This document shows positions 1-8,911 of a stretch of DNA of 64,000 nt, piece by piece. Position numbers and translations under genes: made by a program. The notes beneath the pieces are model-generated. The model was not told where the DNA came from. It made no database searches and saw only the letters and a program-made list of their open reading frames with translations. The first letter of the stretch is position 1. The number at the start of each line of letters is the position of its first letter. Source of the stretch: Salipiger marinus (GTDB taxonomy: Bacteria; Pseudomonadota; Alphaproteobacteria; Rhodobacterales; Rhodobacteraceae); assembly GCF_900100085.1 (NCBI RefSeq), contig NZ_FNEJ01000002.1, forward strand, positions 248,001 through 312,000. Reading direction: 5' to 3'.

Positions 1-672
1 TCCCTCGGCCTCGGTCCAGTGGCCGCGCAGGCGGCTGATGCCGCGCCGCCCCAGCAGCGCGTCGCAGGAGATGTTGCCCATCACCACCAGCAGGTCGGGA
101 TCGACCAGCGCGATATGGCGCGACACGAAAGGCCGCATCATGGCAATTTCCTCGGCGCTGGGGTCGCGGTTCTGCGGGGGGCGCCATGGCAGGACGTTGG
201 TGATATAGACCGACTGCGCGCGCGACAGCCCGATGGCGCCCAGCATCCGGTCCAGAAGCTGCCCGGCCCGCCCCACGAAAGGCAGGCCCTGCTGGTCCTC
301 CTCGCGGCCCGGCGCTTCGCCGACGATCATCACCCGGGCCTGCGGCGTGCCATCGGCAAAGACCAGATTGCGCGCGCCGCGCTTCAGATCGCAATGCGGA
401 TAGGCGTCAAGGGCGGCGCGCAACTCCTCCAGCGTGGTGGCGGCGCGGGCGGCGGCGGTCGCTTCGGCAACGGGATCGGCCTCGGCCATCACGGGCCGGG
501 CGGACAGGGCGGCGGCGGCAGGCGGGGGTGCAGGTGCGGCCCGCGCGGCACGCTCCGCCGCCTCATGGGCGAAACGGTCCACCGGCGCCTCGCCGATAGC
601 CTCATCCGCGCCCAGCTCTACCTGCCAGGCCAGTGCCGCATAGGCGGCATGCCAGTCCATACCCGATTCCAT
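1..672 (-). CDS. Uracil-DNA glycosylase, family 4-like (C-terminus cut by window edge)
   Basis: DNA repair enzyme that would excise uracil from DNA. The minus-strand frame is open from 672 to base 1 (224 codons) and runs off the window, so the C-terminal part is missing. An Ala/Pro-rich N-terminal stretch of about 80 residues precedes the catalytic domain. The domain has the family motif GEAPGREED, then GLPFVGRAGQLLD and NVLPWRPPQNRDP. Start is ATG 672; an in-frame ATG at 660 is an alternative. Odd point: the four cysteines that bind the 4Fe-4S cluster in classical family 4 enzymes are mostly absent. Only the Cys of PHCDL is left; the CxxC partner is Tyr, the KCRPP Cys is Trp (PWRPP), and the later Cys is Met (IAMMRPF). 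It is a member of the superfamily by motif, but its cluster is doubtful. Confidence 0.88.
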   Translation of the reverse strand, partial: MESGMDWHAAYAALAWQVELGADEAIGEAPVDRFAHEAAERAARAAPAPPPAAAALSARPVMAEADPVAEATAAARAATTLEELRAALDAYPHCDLKRGARNLVFADGTPQARVMIVGEAPGREEDQQGLPFVGRAGQLLDRMLGAIGLSRAQSVYITNVLPWRPPQNRDPSAEEIAMMRPFVSRHIALVDPDLLVVMGNISCDALLGRRGISRLRGHWTEAEG

Positions 673-735
673 GCCGGACACCCTAGGCGATTGCGCGGGG
701 GGCGGAAATGCCCCGCGCGCCGATCCCGCGCCGGA

Positions 736-1548
736 TCAGGACCAAGTGGGATGAAAGCGGCCTGCGGGCGACAGGGTGAAGATCTCGACCCCGTCCGCGG
801 TCACGCCCACCGAATGCTCGAACTGCGCCGAGAGCGACTTGTCGCGGGTCACCGCCGTCCAGTCATCGGCCAGCACCTTGGTTTCGGGGCGGCCAAGATT
901 CACCATGGGTTCGATGGTGAAGAACATGCCCTCTTCGAGCTTGGGTCCGGTGCCGGGGCGCCCGTAATGCAGCACGTTGGGCGCGGCGTGGAACACCTGA
1001 CCCAGCCCGTGGCCGCAGAAATCCCGCACCACCGACATGCGCTGCGCCTCCACATAGGTCTGGATGGCATGGCCGATATCGCCGAAAGTGTTGCCGGGCT
1101 TCACCGCCTCGATGCCCAGCATCAGCGCGTCATGGGTGACCTCGATCAGCCGCTCCGCCTTGCGCGCGAGCTTGCCCGCCACATACATGCGCGAGCTGTC
1201 GCCATACCAGCCATCCACGATCACCGTCACGTCGATGTTGAGGATGTCGCCATCCTTGAGCTTCTTCTCGCCCGGGATGCCGTGGCAGACCACATGATTG
1301 ATGGAGATGCAGCTGGCGTGCTGATAGCCCCGGTAGCCGATCGTGGCCGAGGTGGCGCCCGCCGCCTCCACCGCGTTGCGGATGAAATCATCCACGGCGC
1401 CGGTGGTCTGGCCGGGCCAGACCTGTGCCGCGACATCGTCGAGGATGCGCGCGGCCAACGCGCCCGCACGGTGCATGCCGGCGAAATCCGAAGGATCGTG
1501 AATGCGAATGCCGTCCCGGTTGAGACGGCCGGTGGTGTCATGTCTCAA
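736..1548 (-). CDS. map: Methionine aminopeptidase, type I
   Basis: Removes the initiator methionine from nascent proteins in the cytoplasm. From the TTG at 1548 the product is 270 residues, the usual size for type I enzymes. All metal ligands are visible: D106, D117 (YGDSS), H180 (CGHGLG), E213 (TIEPM) and E244 (FEHSV), with the substrate His H89 (CHGIP). The TTG start is preferred because a GGAG lies 9 bases upstream and the frame further upstream (to an ATG at 1629) encodes low-complexity sequence unlike the family. The start is an inference; the identity is firm. It stands alone between UDG and sfsA on the same strand. Confidence 0.93.
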   Translation of the reverse strand: MRHDTTGRLNRDGIRIHDPSDFAGMHRAGALAARILDDVAAQVWPGQTTGAVDDFIRNAVEAAGATSATIGYRGYQHASCISINHVVCHGIPGEKKLKDGDILNIDVTVIVDGWYGDSSRMYVAGKLARKAERLIEVTHDALMLGIEAVKPGNTFGDIGHAIQTYVEAQRMSVVRDFCGHGLGQVFHAAPNVLHYGRPGTGPKLEEGMFFTIEPMVNLGRPETKVLADDWTAVTRDKSLSAQFEHSVGVTADGVEIFTLSPAGRFHPTWS

Positions 1549-1747
1549 GACGGACCGCTCCGTAGCTCTGTCACAAAATGATGTAATACGTCTGCGCGGG
1601 CAATGCCAGAGCGAGGGCGGGAAAGGCAAGCCCCCGCCCCGGCTTTGCTGTCGCGGGCGGCAGCCGCGACGGACGGGCGGTGCGGCCTGCGCCGCCAGAG
1701 AGGCCGCGCGGGCTCTGGCCGATCCGCCGGAAGCGGAACCTGACGGC

Positions 1748-1799
1748 AGAGGGGGCTCTGCCCCCGTCCCCTGCGGGGACTCCCCCGGGATATTTGGGG
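1748..1799 (+). repeat. Two-hairpin intergenic repeat, copy 1
   Basis: Contains GGGGGCTCTGCCCCC (1751-1765) followed directly by GTCCCCTGCGGGGAC (1766-1780) and the tail TCCCCCGGGATATTTGG. The same layout recurs on the minus strand at 29641-29694. This copy lies 10 bases from the sfsA stop codon, pointing towards it. I recall similar GGGGCTCTGCCCC...GGGATATTTGG strings between genes in other Rhodobacteraceae, so it is probably a dispersed REP-like element; that part is from memory. Confidence 0.65.
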
Positions 1800-1809
1800 C
1801 CGCTGGAAA

Positions 1810-2517
1810 TCAGGGCGCGTGGAAGGGCAAGGGCGCGGCGATCCGGATGCCTTCGGGATCGAGCCTGCAGCCAAACGCCAGCACCTCGACCCCGGCGGCG
1901 GTCGCCGAGGCGAAAGCGCGGGCATAGCCGGGATCGAGATCGGCAGCGAGCGTCACGGCGCGGGCATCGCTGCGCTGCACGAGGTACAGCATCACGGCGC
2001 GCTGGCCCGCCTGCGCCATGGCGGCGAGATCGGCAAGGTGGCGCGCGCCGCGCGCGGTGACGCTGTCGGGAAATTCGGCAAGCCCGGGCTGGCGCGACAG
2101 GGTGACGGATTTCACCTCCACCCAGGCGTCGGGGCGGGCGCCCCCGGTCAGCAGGAAATCGACGCGGCTTTTTTCGCCATAGCGGACTTCGGGGCGCAGC
2201 GTGGCATAGCCTTCGAGCCCCGCGACCTGTCCCGCCGCCAGCGCCGGGCGCAGCAGGCGGTTGGGCACGGCGGTGTCGACGCCGGTGAACGCGCCGGTCT
2301 CATGCTCCACCAGCCGCCACGCGTAGCGCAGCTTGCGCTTGGGGTCGTCATTGCGTTCCAGCCAGATGCGGGTGCCCGGATCGGCCAGCCCCAGCATGCT
2401 GCCGGGATTGGCGACATGGGCGGTGATCTCTGTGCCATCCTCGAGCCGCGCATCCGCGAGGAACCGCTTGTAGCGGCGGATCAGCGTGGCGGGCATGAGA
2501 GGGGTTTGAAAGCGCAT
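1810..2517 (-). CDS. sfsA: SfsA, DNA/RNA nuclease-like sugar fermentation stimulation protein
   Basis: 235 residues, the normal SfsA length. Recognised by the N-terminal TLIRRYKRFLADA segment, the NPGSM motif near residue 37, and the C-terminal nuclease-like core with VDFLL and VEVKSVTL. Homologues were first described as maltose-gene activators in E. coli and have a restriction-endonuclease-like fold; the physiological role here is unknown. Start is ATG 2517; a second ATG at 2496 is less likely because close relatives begin MRFQTPL. It is divergent from the gene at 2567, with a 49-base shared promoter region. Confidence 0.9.
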   Translation of the reverse strand: MRFQTPLMPATLIRRYKRFLADARLEDGTEITAHVANPGSMLGLADPGTRIWLERNDDPKRKLRYAWRLVEHETGAFTGVDTAVPNRLLRPALAAGQVAGLEGYATLRPEVRYGEKSRVDFLLTGGARPDAWVEVKSVTLSRQPGLAEFPDSVTARGARHLADLAAMAQAGQRAVMLYLVQRSDARAVTLAADLDPGYARAFASATAAGVEVLAFGCRLDPEGIRIAAPLPFHAP

Positions 2518-2566
2518 GGCGGCGGCCCTATACCATCGGGAAAGCCCCCTGCAAGGAGATCGCGCC

Positions 2567-3289
2567 ATGTCCAACCCCACCGCCGCCATGCTGGTGATCG
2601 GAGACGAGATCCTGTCGGGCCGAACGCGCGATTCCAACATGCACCATCTGGCGCAGGAGCTGACCAAGCAGGGCATCGTGCTGGCCGAGGTGCGGGTGGT
2701 GGCCGACCAGCACGCGGCCATCGTTGCGGCGCTGAACGCGCTGCGGGGGGCGTTTGACCACGTGTTCACCTCGGGCGGGATCGGGCCCACCCATGACGAC
2801 ATCACCGCCGATGCGGTGGCGGCGGCCTTTGGCGTGTCCATCGGCATCCGCGATGACGCGCGCGCGCTGCTGGCCGCGCATTACGAGCGGCAGGGACAGG
2901 AGTTCAATGCCGCCCGCCAGCGCATGGCCCGGATCCCCGAGGGCGCCTCGCTTATCGACAATCCTGTCTCCATCGCGCCGGGCTTCACGCTGGAGAACGT
3001 GCATGTGATGGCGGGTGTGCCCACGATCTTTCAGGCGATGGTGGCGAGCGTGCTGCCCACGCTGACCGGGGGCGCGCCGCTGCTGTCGCAGAGCCTGCGA
3101 ATCGCGCGCGGCGAGGGCGAGATCGCCGGGCCGCTGGCGGATCTGGCGGCGGAGTTTCCGGATCTGTCCTTCGGCTCTTACCCGTTCCAGAAGGACGGGG
3201 CCTATGGCGCCAATGTGGTGGTGCGCGGGCAGGACGGCGCGCGGGTCGACGCGGCGATGACCCGGCTGGCCGGGATCTTTCCCGCATGA
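2567..3289 (+). CDS. Molybdopterin-binding (MoCF/CinA N-terminal) domain protein
   Basis: 240-residue protein with the MoaB/Mog-type fold of CinA N-termini: GDEILSG at 12-18 and TSGGIGPTHDDIT at 68-80, which bind the pterin in MoCF domains. It lacks the C-terminal CinA nicotinamide-amidase domain, so it is the short, stand-alone form common in alphaproteobacteria. Function is not established; pterin or nucleotide pyrophosphate hydrolysis has been reported for COG1058 relatives. ATG 2567 follows AAGGAG at 2552-2557. Its stop overlaps the next start (ATGA), so the two are translationally coupled. Confidence 0.88.
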   Translation: MSNPTAAMLVIGDEILSGRTRDSNMHHLAQELTKQGIVLAEVRVVADQHAAIVAALNALRGAFDHVFTSGGIGPTHDDITADAVAAAFGVSIGIRDDARALLAAHYERQGQEFNAARQRMARIPEGASLIDNPVSIAPGFTLENVHVMAGVPTIFQAMVASVLPTLTGGAPLLSQSLRIARGEGEIAGPLADLAAEFPDLSFGSYPFQKDGAYGANVVVRGQDGARVDAAMTRLAGIFPA

Positions 3290-4011
3290 CGCCCGATCTG
3301 CCGCGGCTTTACGCCGCGCTGGATGCCACATGGCCCGCCGCCGCGATGGTGGAGGCCGGGCCGTGGCGTCTGCGCGAGGGGGCGGGCGGCGGCAAGCGGG
3401 TGGCTTGCACCACGGCAGAGGGCGACTGGGGCCCCGATGACCTGCACGCGGCGGAAAAGGCGCAGCATCTGCTGGGGCAGGTGCCGCTGTTCATGATCCG
3501 GCAGGGCGAGGTGGCGCTGGACGCGGCGCTGGAAGCCGAAGGTTATGCGCTGATCGACCCCGTCAACCTGTGGCTCTGCCCGATCGCGCGGCTGACCGAC
3601 CGCCCCCTGCCCCGCGTCACCGCCTTTGCGGTCTGGGAGCCCTTGGCGGTGATGCGCGAGATCTGGGCGGCGGGCGGCATCGGCCCGGCGCGGGTGGCGG
3701 TGATGGACCGGGCGGCGGGACCGAAGACCGGCATTTTTGGCCGCATGTCCGACCGGCCCGCCGGGGCGGGATATTGCGCCGTCCATGACCGCATCGCCAT
3801 GGTGCACGCGCTGGAGGTGCTGCGGGCGCATCGCGGCATGGGCTTGGGCAAATGGATGATGCGCTGCGCCGGGATCTGGGCGGAGTCGCAGGGGGCGGAG
3901 TGGATGGCGCTGGCCTGCCTGCGCGACAACCACGCGGCCAACGGGCTTTATGCGGCGCTGGGGATGGATCTGGTGGGTCAGTATCATTACCGCATCAAGG
4001 TCGCAGCGTGA
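3286..4011 (+). CDS. GNAT family N-acetyltransferase
   Basis: 241 residues. The acetyl-CoA binding motif is RGMGLG at 183-188 and the usual C-terminal NHAANGLYAALGM segment follows, so this is a GCN5-related acetyltransferase. The N-terminal half (1-110) is less conserved and may be a degenerate second GNAT fold. The substrate cannot be told from sequence. It overlaps the upstream gene by ATGA and the downstream OmpA-like gene by GTGA, so 2567-4964 is probably one operon. Confidence 0.85.
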   Translation: MTPDLPRLYAALDATWPAAAMVEAGPWRLREGAGGGKRVACTTAEGDWGPDDLHAAEKAQHLLGQVPLFMIRQGEVALDAALEAEGYALIDPVNLWLCPIARLTDRPLPRVTAFAVWEPLAVMREIWAAGGIGPARVAVMDRAAGPKTGIFGRMSDRPAGAGYCAVHDRIAMVHALEVLRAHRGMGLGKWMMRCAGIWAESQGAEWMALACLRDNHAANGLYAALGMDLVGQYHYRIKVAA

Positions 4012-4964
4012 GGGCGCGCGGTCTTTCTGCCGCCCTGACAGCGGTCCTGACACTGGCGGCGGGCCCGCTTGCGGCGCTGGAACTGGCCCTGCCCTCGGGG
4101 GCGCGGCTGACGGCGGAGCGGCTGACCGAGGCGGGCAGCTATGCCGTGCCCACCGGCCCGTGGCGCGAGGGCAGCGGCGTGCCGGTGCAGCTTGCCGAAG
4201 GGCGGGTGCTGCGGCAGGCCTATCGCATCGATTCCTCTGATCTCACGACGCTGCAGGTGCTGGCGCCGCTGCGCACGCAGCTGGAACAGGCGGGCTACAG
4301 CGTGCTTCTGGACTGCGTGACCGGCACCTGCGGCGGCTTCGATTTTCGCTTCGGGATCGAGGTGATGACCGCGCCGGACATGTATGTGGATCTGACCGCC
4401 TACCGCTTCCTGTCCGCCGAGGGGCCGGAGGGCGATTTCCTGACGCTGCTGGTCAGCCGCAGCGCCGCGGCAAGTTTTGTGCAGCTGGTGCGGGCGAACG
4501 GCCCCGAACCCGCGCCAGAGGATCCCGGACCGGTCGTGTCCCCCGGCCCTGCGGATGCCCCCGCCGCCACCCCGGCCACGCCGGAGCAGATCGCGGCGCG
4601 GCTGGAACAGCGCGGTTATGTGGTGCTGCGCGATCTGAGCTTTGCCAGCGGCGAGGCCGATCTGGGCGAAACCGAGGTCGCCTCGCTGGAAGCGCTGGCC
4701 CGCTACCTGAAGGACAATCCGGCCCGGCGGCTGCTGTTCGTGGGCCATACCGATGCCACCGGCTCGCTGGAGGCGAACCGCGCCCTGTCACAGCGCCGCG
4801 CCTCGGCGGCGCTGGCCTATCTGCGCGACCGGCACGGCATCCCGGCTACGCGCATGGCGGCGGATGGCGCGGGCTATCTGGCCCCCGTGGCCAGCAACCT
4901 GACGCAGGACGGGCGCGAGGCGAACCGCCGCATCGAGGCGGTGCTGCTGGAGGCCGAAGGCTGA
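4008..4964 (+). CDS. OmpA family outer-membrane/periplasmic protein
   Basis: 318 residues from a GTG at 4008 that overlaps the upstream stop (GTGA). It starts with a Sec signal peptide (basic MRARGLSA, then a hydrophobic run, cleavage near AALE). The middle region of about 130 residues is of unknown fold and holds a CVTGTCGG cysteine pair. A Pro-rich linker leads to a C-terminal OmpA-like peptidoglycan-binding domain from about residue 200, with VGHTDATG near 244 and NRRIEAVL at the end. It probably tethers the envelope to peptidoglycan. The longer open frame starting at 3852 lies inside the GNAT gene and is not used. Confidence 0.87.
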   Translation: MRARGLSAALTAVLTLAAGPLAALELALPSGARLTAERLTEAGSYAVPTGPWREGSGVPVQLAEGRVLRQAYRIDSSDLTTLQVLAPLRTQLEQAGYSVLLDCVTGTCGGFDFRFGIEVMTAPDMYVDLTAYRFLSAEGPEGDFLTLLVSRSAAASFVQLVRANGPEPAPEDPGPVVSPGPADAPAATPATPEQIAARLEQRGYVVLRDLSFASGEADLGETEVASLEALARYLKDNPARRLLFVGHTDATGSLEANRALSQRRASAALAYLRDRHGIPATRMAADGAGYLAPVASNLTQDGREANRRIEAVLLEAEG

Positions 4965-4986
4965 TCGCCGCTTTCCGGAGGCGCAC

Positions 4987-5017
4987 AAGAAAAAGCGCCC
5001 CGGACGGACCGGGGCGC
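4987..5017 (-). terminator. Rho-independent terminator of the LysR gene
   Basis: Perfect 9-bp stem GCGCCCCGG / CCGGGGCGC with a 5-base loop; on the minus strand it is followed by TTTTTCTTG. It lies 33 bases past the LysR stop. Confidence 0.85.
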
Positions 5018-5049
5018 AGGTGGCCCAGAGCAGGGCGCAGGGAAATTCG

Positions 5050-5955
5050 TCACCAGTCCTGCGGGCCCTTGTCGACAAAGGCATCCACAAGAAAATCGAT
5101 GAAGGCGCGGACCTTCGGCTGCGTGAAGCGGCCCGGCGGATAAACGGCATAAATGCCTTGGGTTTCCACCGGCAGGTCGGGAATGGCATCCTCCACCAGA
5201 CCCTGTTTCATCGCGTCGGAATAGAGGTAGGAGGGCAGATAGGCGATCCCCAGCCCCGCGATGCAGGCGTTGAGCAGCGACTGCCCGTCATTGACCGACA
5301 GCCAGCCCGCCGTGCGGATCTGGCGTTTCTCGCCCGAGGGCGCCGTCACCTTCCACACATTGCCCGAAGACTGGTTGGAGTAGTGCAGCAGCTTGTGATC
5401 GTTGAGATCGTCGATGCGCGCGGGCCGTCCAAAGCGGGCGAAATAGGCCGGGGAGGCGATCATGCGCTTGGTGGTGTCGGTCAGCTTGCGGGCGCGCAGC
5501 GTGCTGTCTTCCAGTTCGCCGATGCGCACGGCCATGTCGAAGCCTTCGGAAATTAGCTCCACATAGCGGTTGTTCAGCACCATGTTCACGGTGATGTCCG
5601 GAAATTCGGCCAGAAACTCGCCCAGCATCGGGCTCAGATGATTGACGCCAAAATCCGTGGCGACGCTGATCCGCAGCAGGCCGGACGGCGCGGACTGCAT
5701 CGAGGTTACCAGAGCATCCGCCTCTCCGGCATCGTTCAGCACGCGGCGGGCGCGGTCGTAATAGGCAAGGCCGATCTCTGTGGGCGAGACGCGGCGGGTG
5801 GTGCGGTTCAGCAGACGCGCCCCCAGCCGGGCCTCCAGCGAGGAGACATGCTTGGACACGGCCGATTTGGAAATGCCCATCTTCTTGGCCGCATCCGTGA
5901 ACCCTCCTTGGTCCACGACAGTGGCAAAGGCCTCCATTTCGGTCAGGCGATCCAT
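5050..5955 (-). CDS. LysR family transcriptional regulator
   Basis: 301 residues. N-terminal winged HTH (residues 1-60: MDRLTEMEAFATVVDQGGF, AAKKMGISKSAVSKHVSSLE) and a substrate-binding domain from about 87 to 290 of the CrgA/DhcR-like group. ATG 5955 is preceded by GAGGG; the longer frame to 6084 is non-conserved. The next gene upstream on the same strand is the PfpI-family gene, 195 bases away. Effector and targets are unknown. Confidence 0.9.
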   Translation of the reverse strand: MDRLTEMEAFATVVDQGGFTDAAKKMGISKSAVSKHVSSLEARLGARLLNRTTRRVSPTEIGLAYYDRARRVLNDAGEADALVTSMQSAPSGLLRISVATDFGVNHLSPMLGEFLAEFPDITVNMVLNNRYVELISEGFDMAVRIGELEDSTLRARKLTDTTKRMIASPAYFARFGRPARIDDLNDHKLLHYSNQSSGNVWKVTAPSGEKRQIRTAGWLSVNDGQSLLNACIAGLGIAYLPSYLYSDAMKQGLVEDAIPDLPVETQGIYAVYPPGRFTQPKVRAFIDFLVDAFVDKGPQDW

Positions 5956-6150
5956 TGGCAATCCCTCGTTCTTCTGGTCCTGCCCAGCTATCCCCACAGA
6001 ATGGGGCGTAACTTGGACCTCTGAGGGACAATATCTGGAATTCGGGTCAAACTGTGCGCGACGGGGAAACCCCGCCCGGCGCACGGGAAGGACCGCACCG
6101 AGGATACGCGGCGCGGCCCTCTGCCCCGGTTCACGGTCGGGGCAACGAGG

Positions 6151-6711
6151 TCAGGCGGCCTTGCGGCTGTGTTCGCCTTCCTCGATCTCTTCGACGATCT
6201 TCGACACGAAGGCCTTCAGGTCGTCAGGCTTGCGGCTGGTGATGATGCCCTTGTCGGTCACCACTTCCGCATCCTGCCAGTTGGCCCCGGCATTGATCAC
6301 GTCGGTCTTGATGGAATGGAACGAGGTCATGTCGCGGCCCTTGGCCACGCCTGCCTCAACCAGCACCCACGGGCCGTGGCACACCGCCGCGATCACCTTG
6401 CCGCTGTTGTGGAAGTCCTTGACCAGCGACAGCACGCTCTCTTCGACGCGCAGCAGATCGGGGTTGATCTGGCCGCCGGGGATGACCAGCGCGTCATAAT
6501 CGCTGGCCTTGGCATCGGCGATCTTCAGGTCGGCTTCGGCCTCGCGGCCCCAGTCGGTGCCTTCCCAGCCCTTGATGCTTTGCCCGTCCAGCGTGGCGAC
6601 ATGCACCTTGGCGCCCTTGGCGCGCAGCTGGTCGCGGGGAAATTCAAGTTCCGACTGTTCGAAGCCGTTGGTGGCGATGACGAGGACGTTTGCTGCGGTA
6701 ATGGCAGTCAT
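6151..6711 (-). CDS. DJ-1/PfpI family protein (YhbO-like)
   Basis: 186 residues, type-1 glutamine amidotransferase-like fold. The nucleophile Cys is C111 in AAVCHGPW, with H112 next to it and E18 in GFEQSE, which matches PfpI/YhbO proteins (protease or glyoxalase/deglycase activity reported in the family, disputed). ATG 6711 follows AGGAGACACAGAC. Likely a cytoplasmic stress-protection protein. The next gene on the strand, fadH, ends 102 bases upstream. Confidence 0.88.
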   Translation of the reverse strand: MTAITAANVLVIATNGFEQSELEFPRDQLRAKGAKVHVATLDGQSIKGWEGTDWGREAEADLKIADAKASDYDALVIPGGQINPDLLRVEESVLSLVKDFHNSGKVIAAVCHGPWVLVEAGVAKGRDMTSFHSIKTDVINAGANWQDAEVVTDKGIITSRKPDDLKAFVSKIVEEIEEGEHSRKAA

Positions 6712-6813
6712 GTCTGTGTCTCCTTTTCCTGTAACGCTCTTTTGCGTCTCGGGAAAGGAACGGGCCCGGACCGCCTGTGGTTCCGCCCTGCCCGCACACG
6801 GGTTCTTGAGCGG

Positions 6814-8904
<2,091 letters not shown>

Positions 8905-8911
8905 CCGCGCG

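Noticed and set aside
3852-4007. N-terminal extension of the OmpA-like protein
   Set aside because: It runs through the GNAT gene in another frame and would hide the signal peptide; GTG 4008 fits better.
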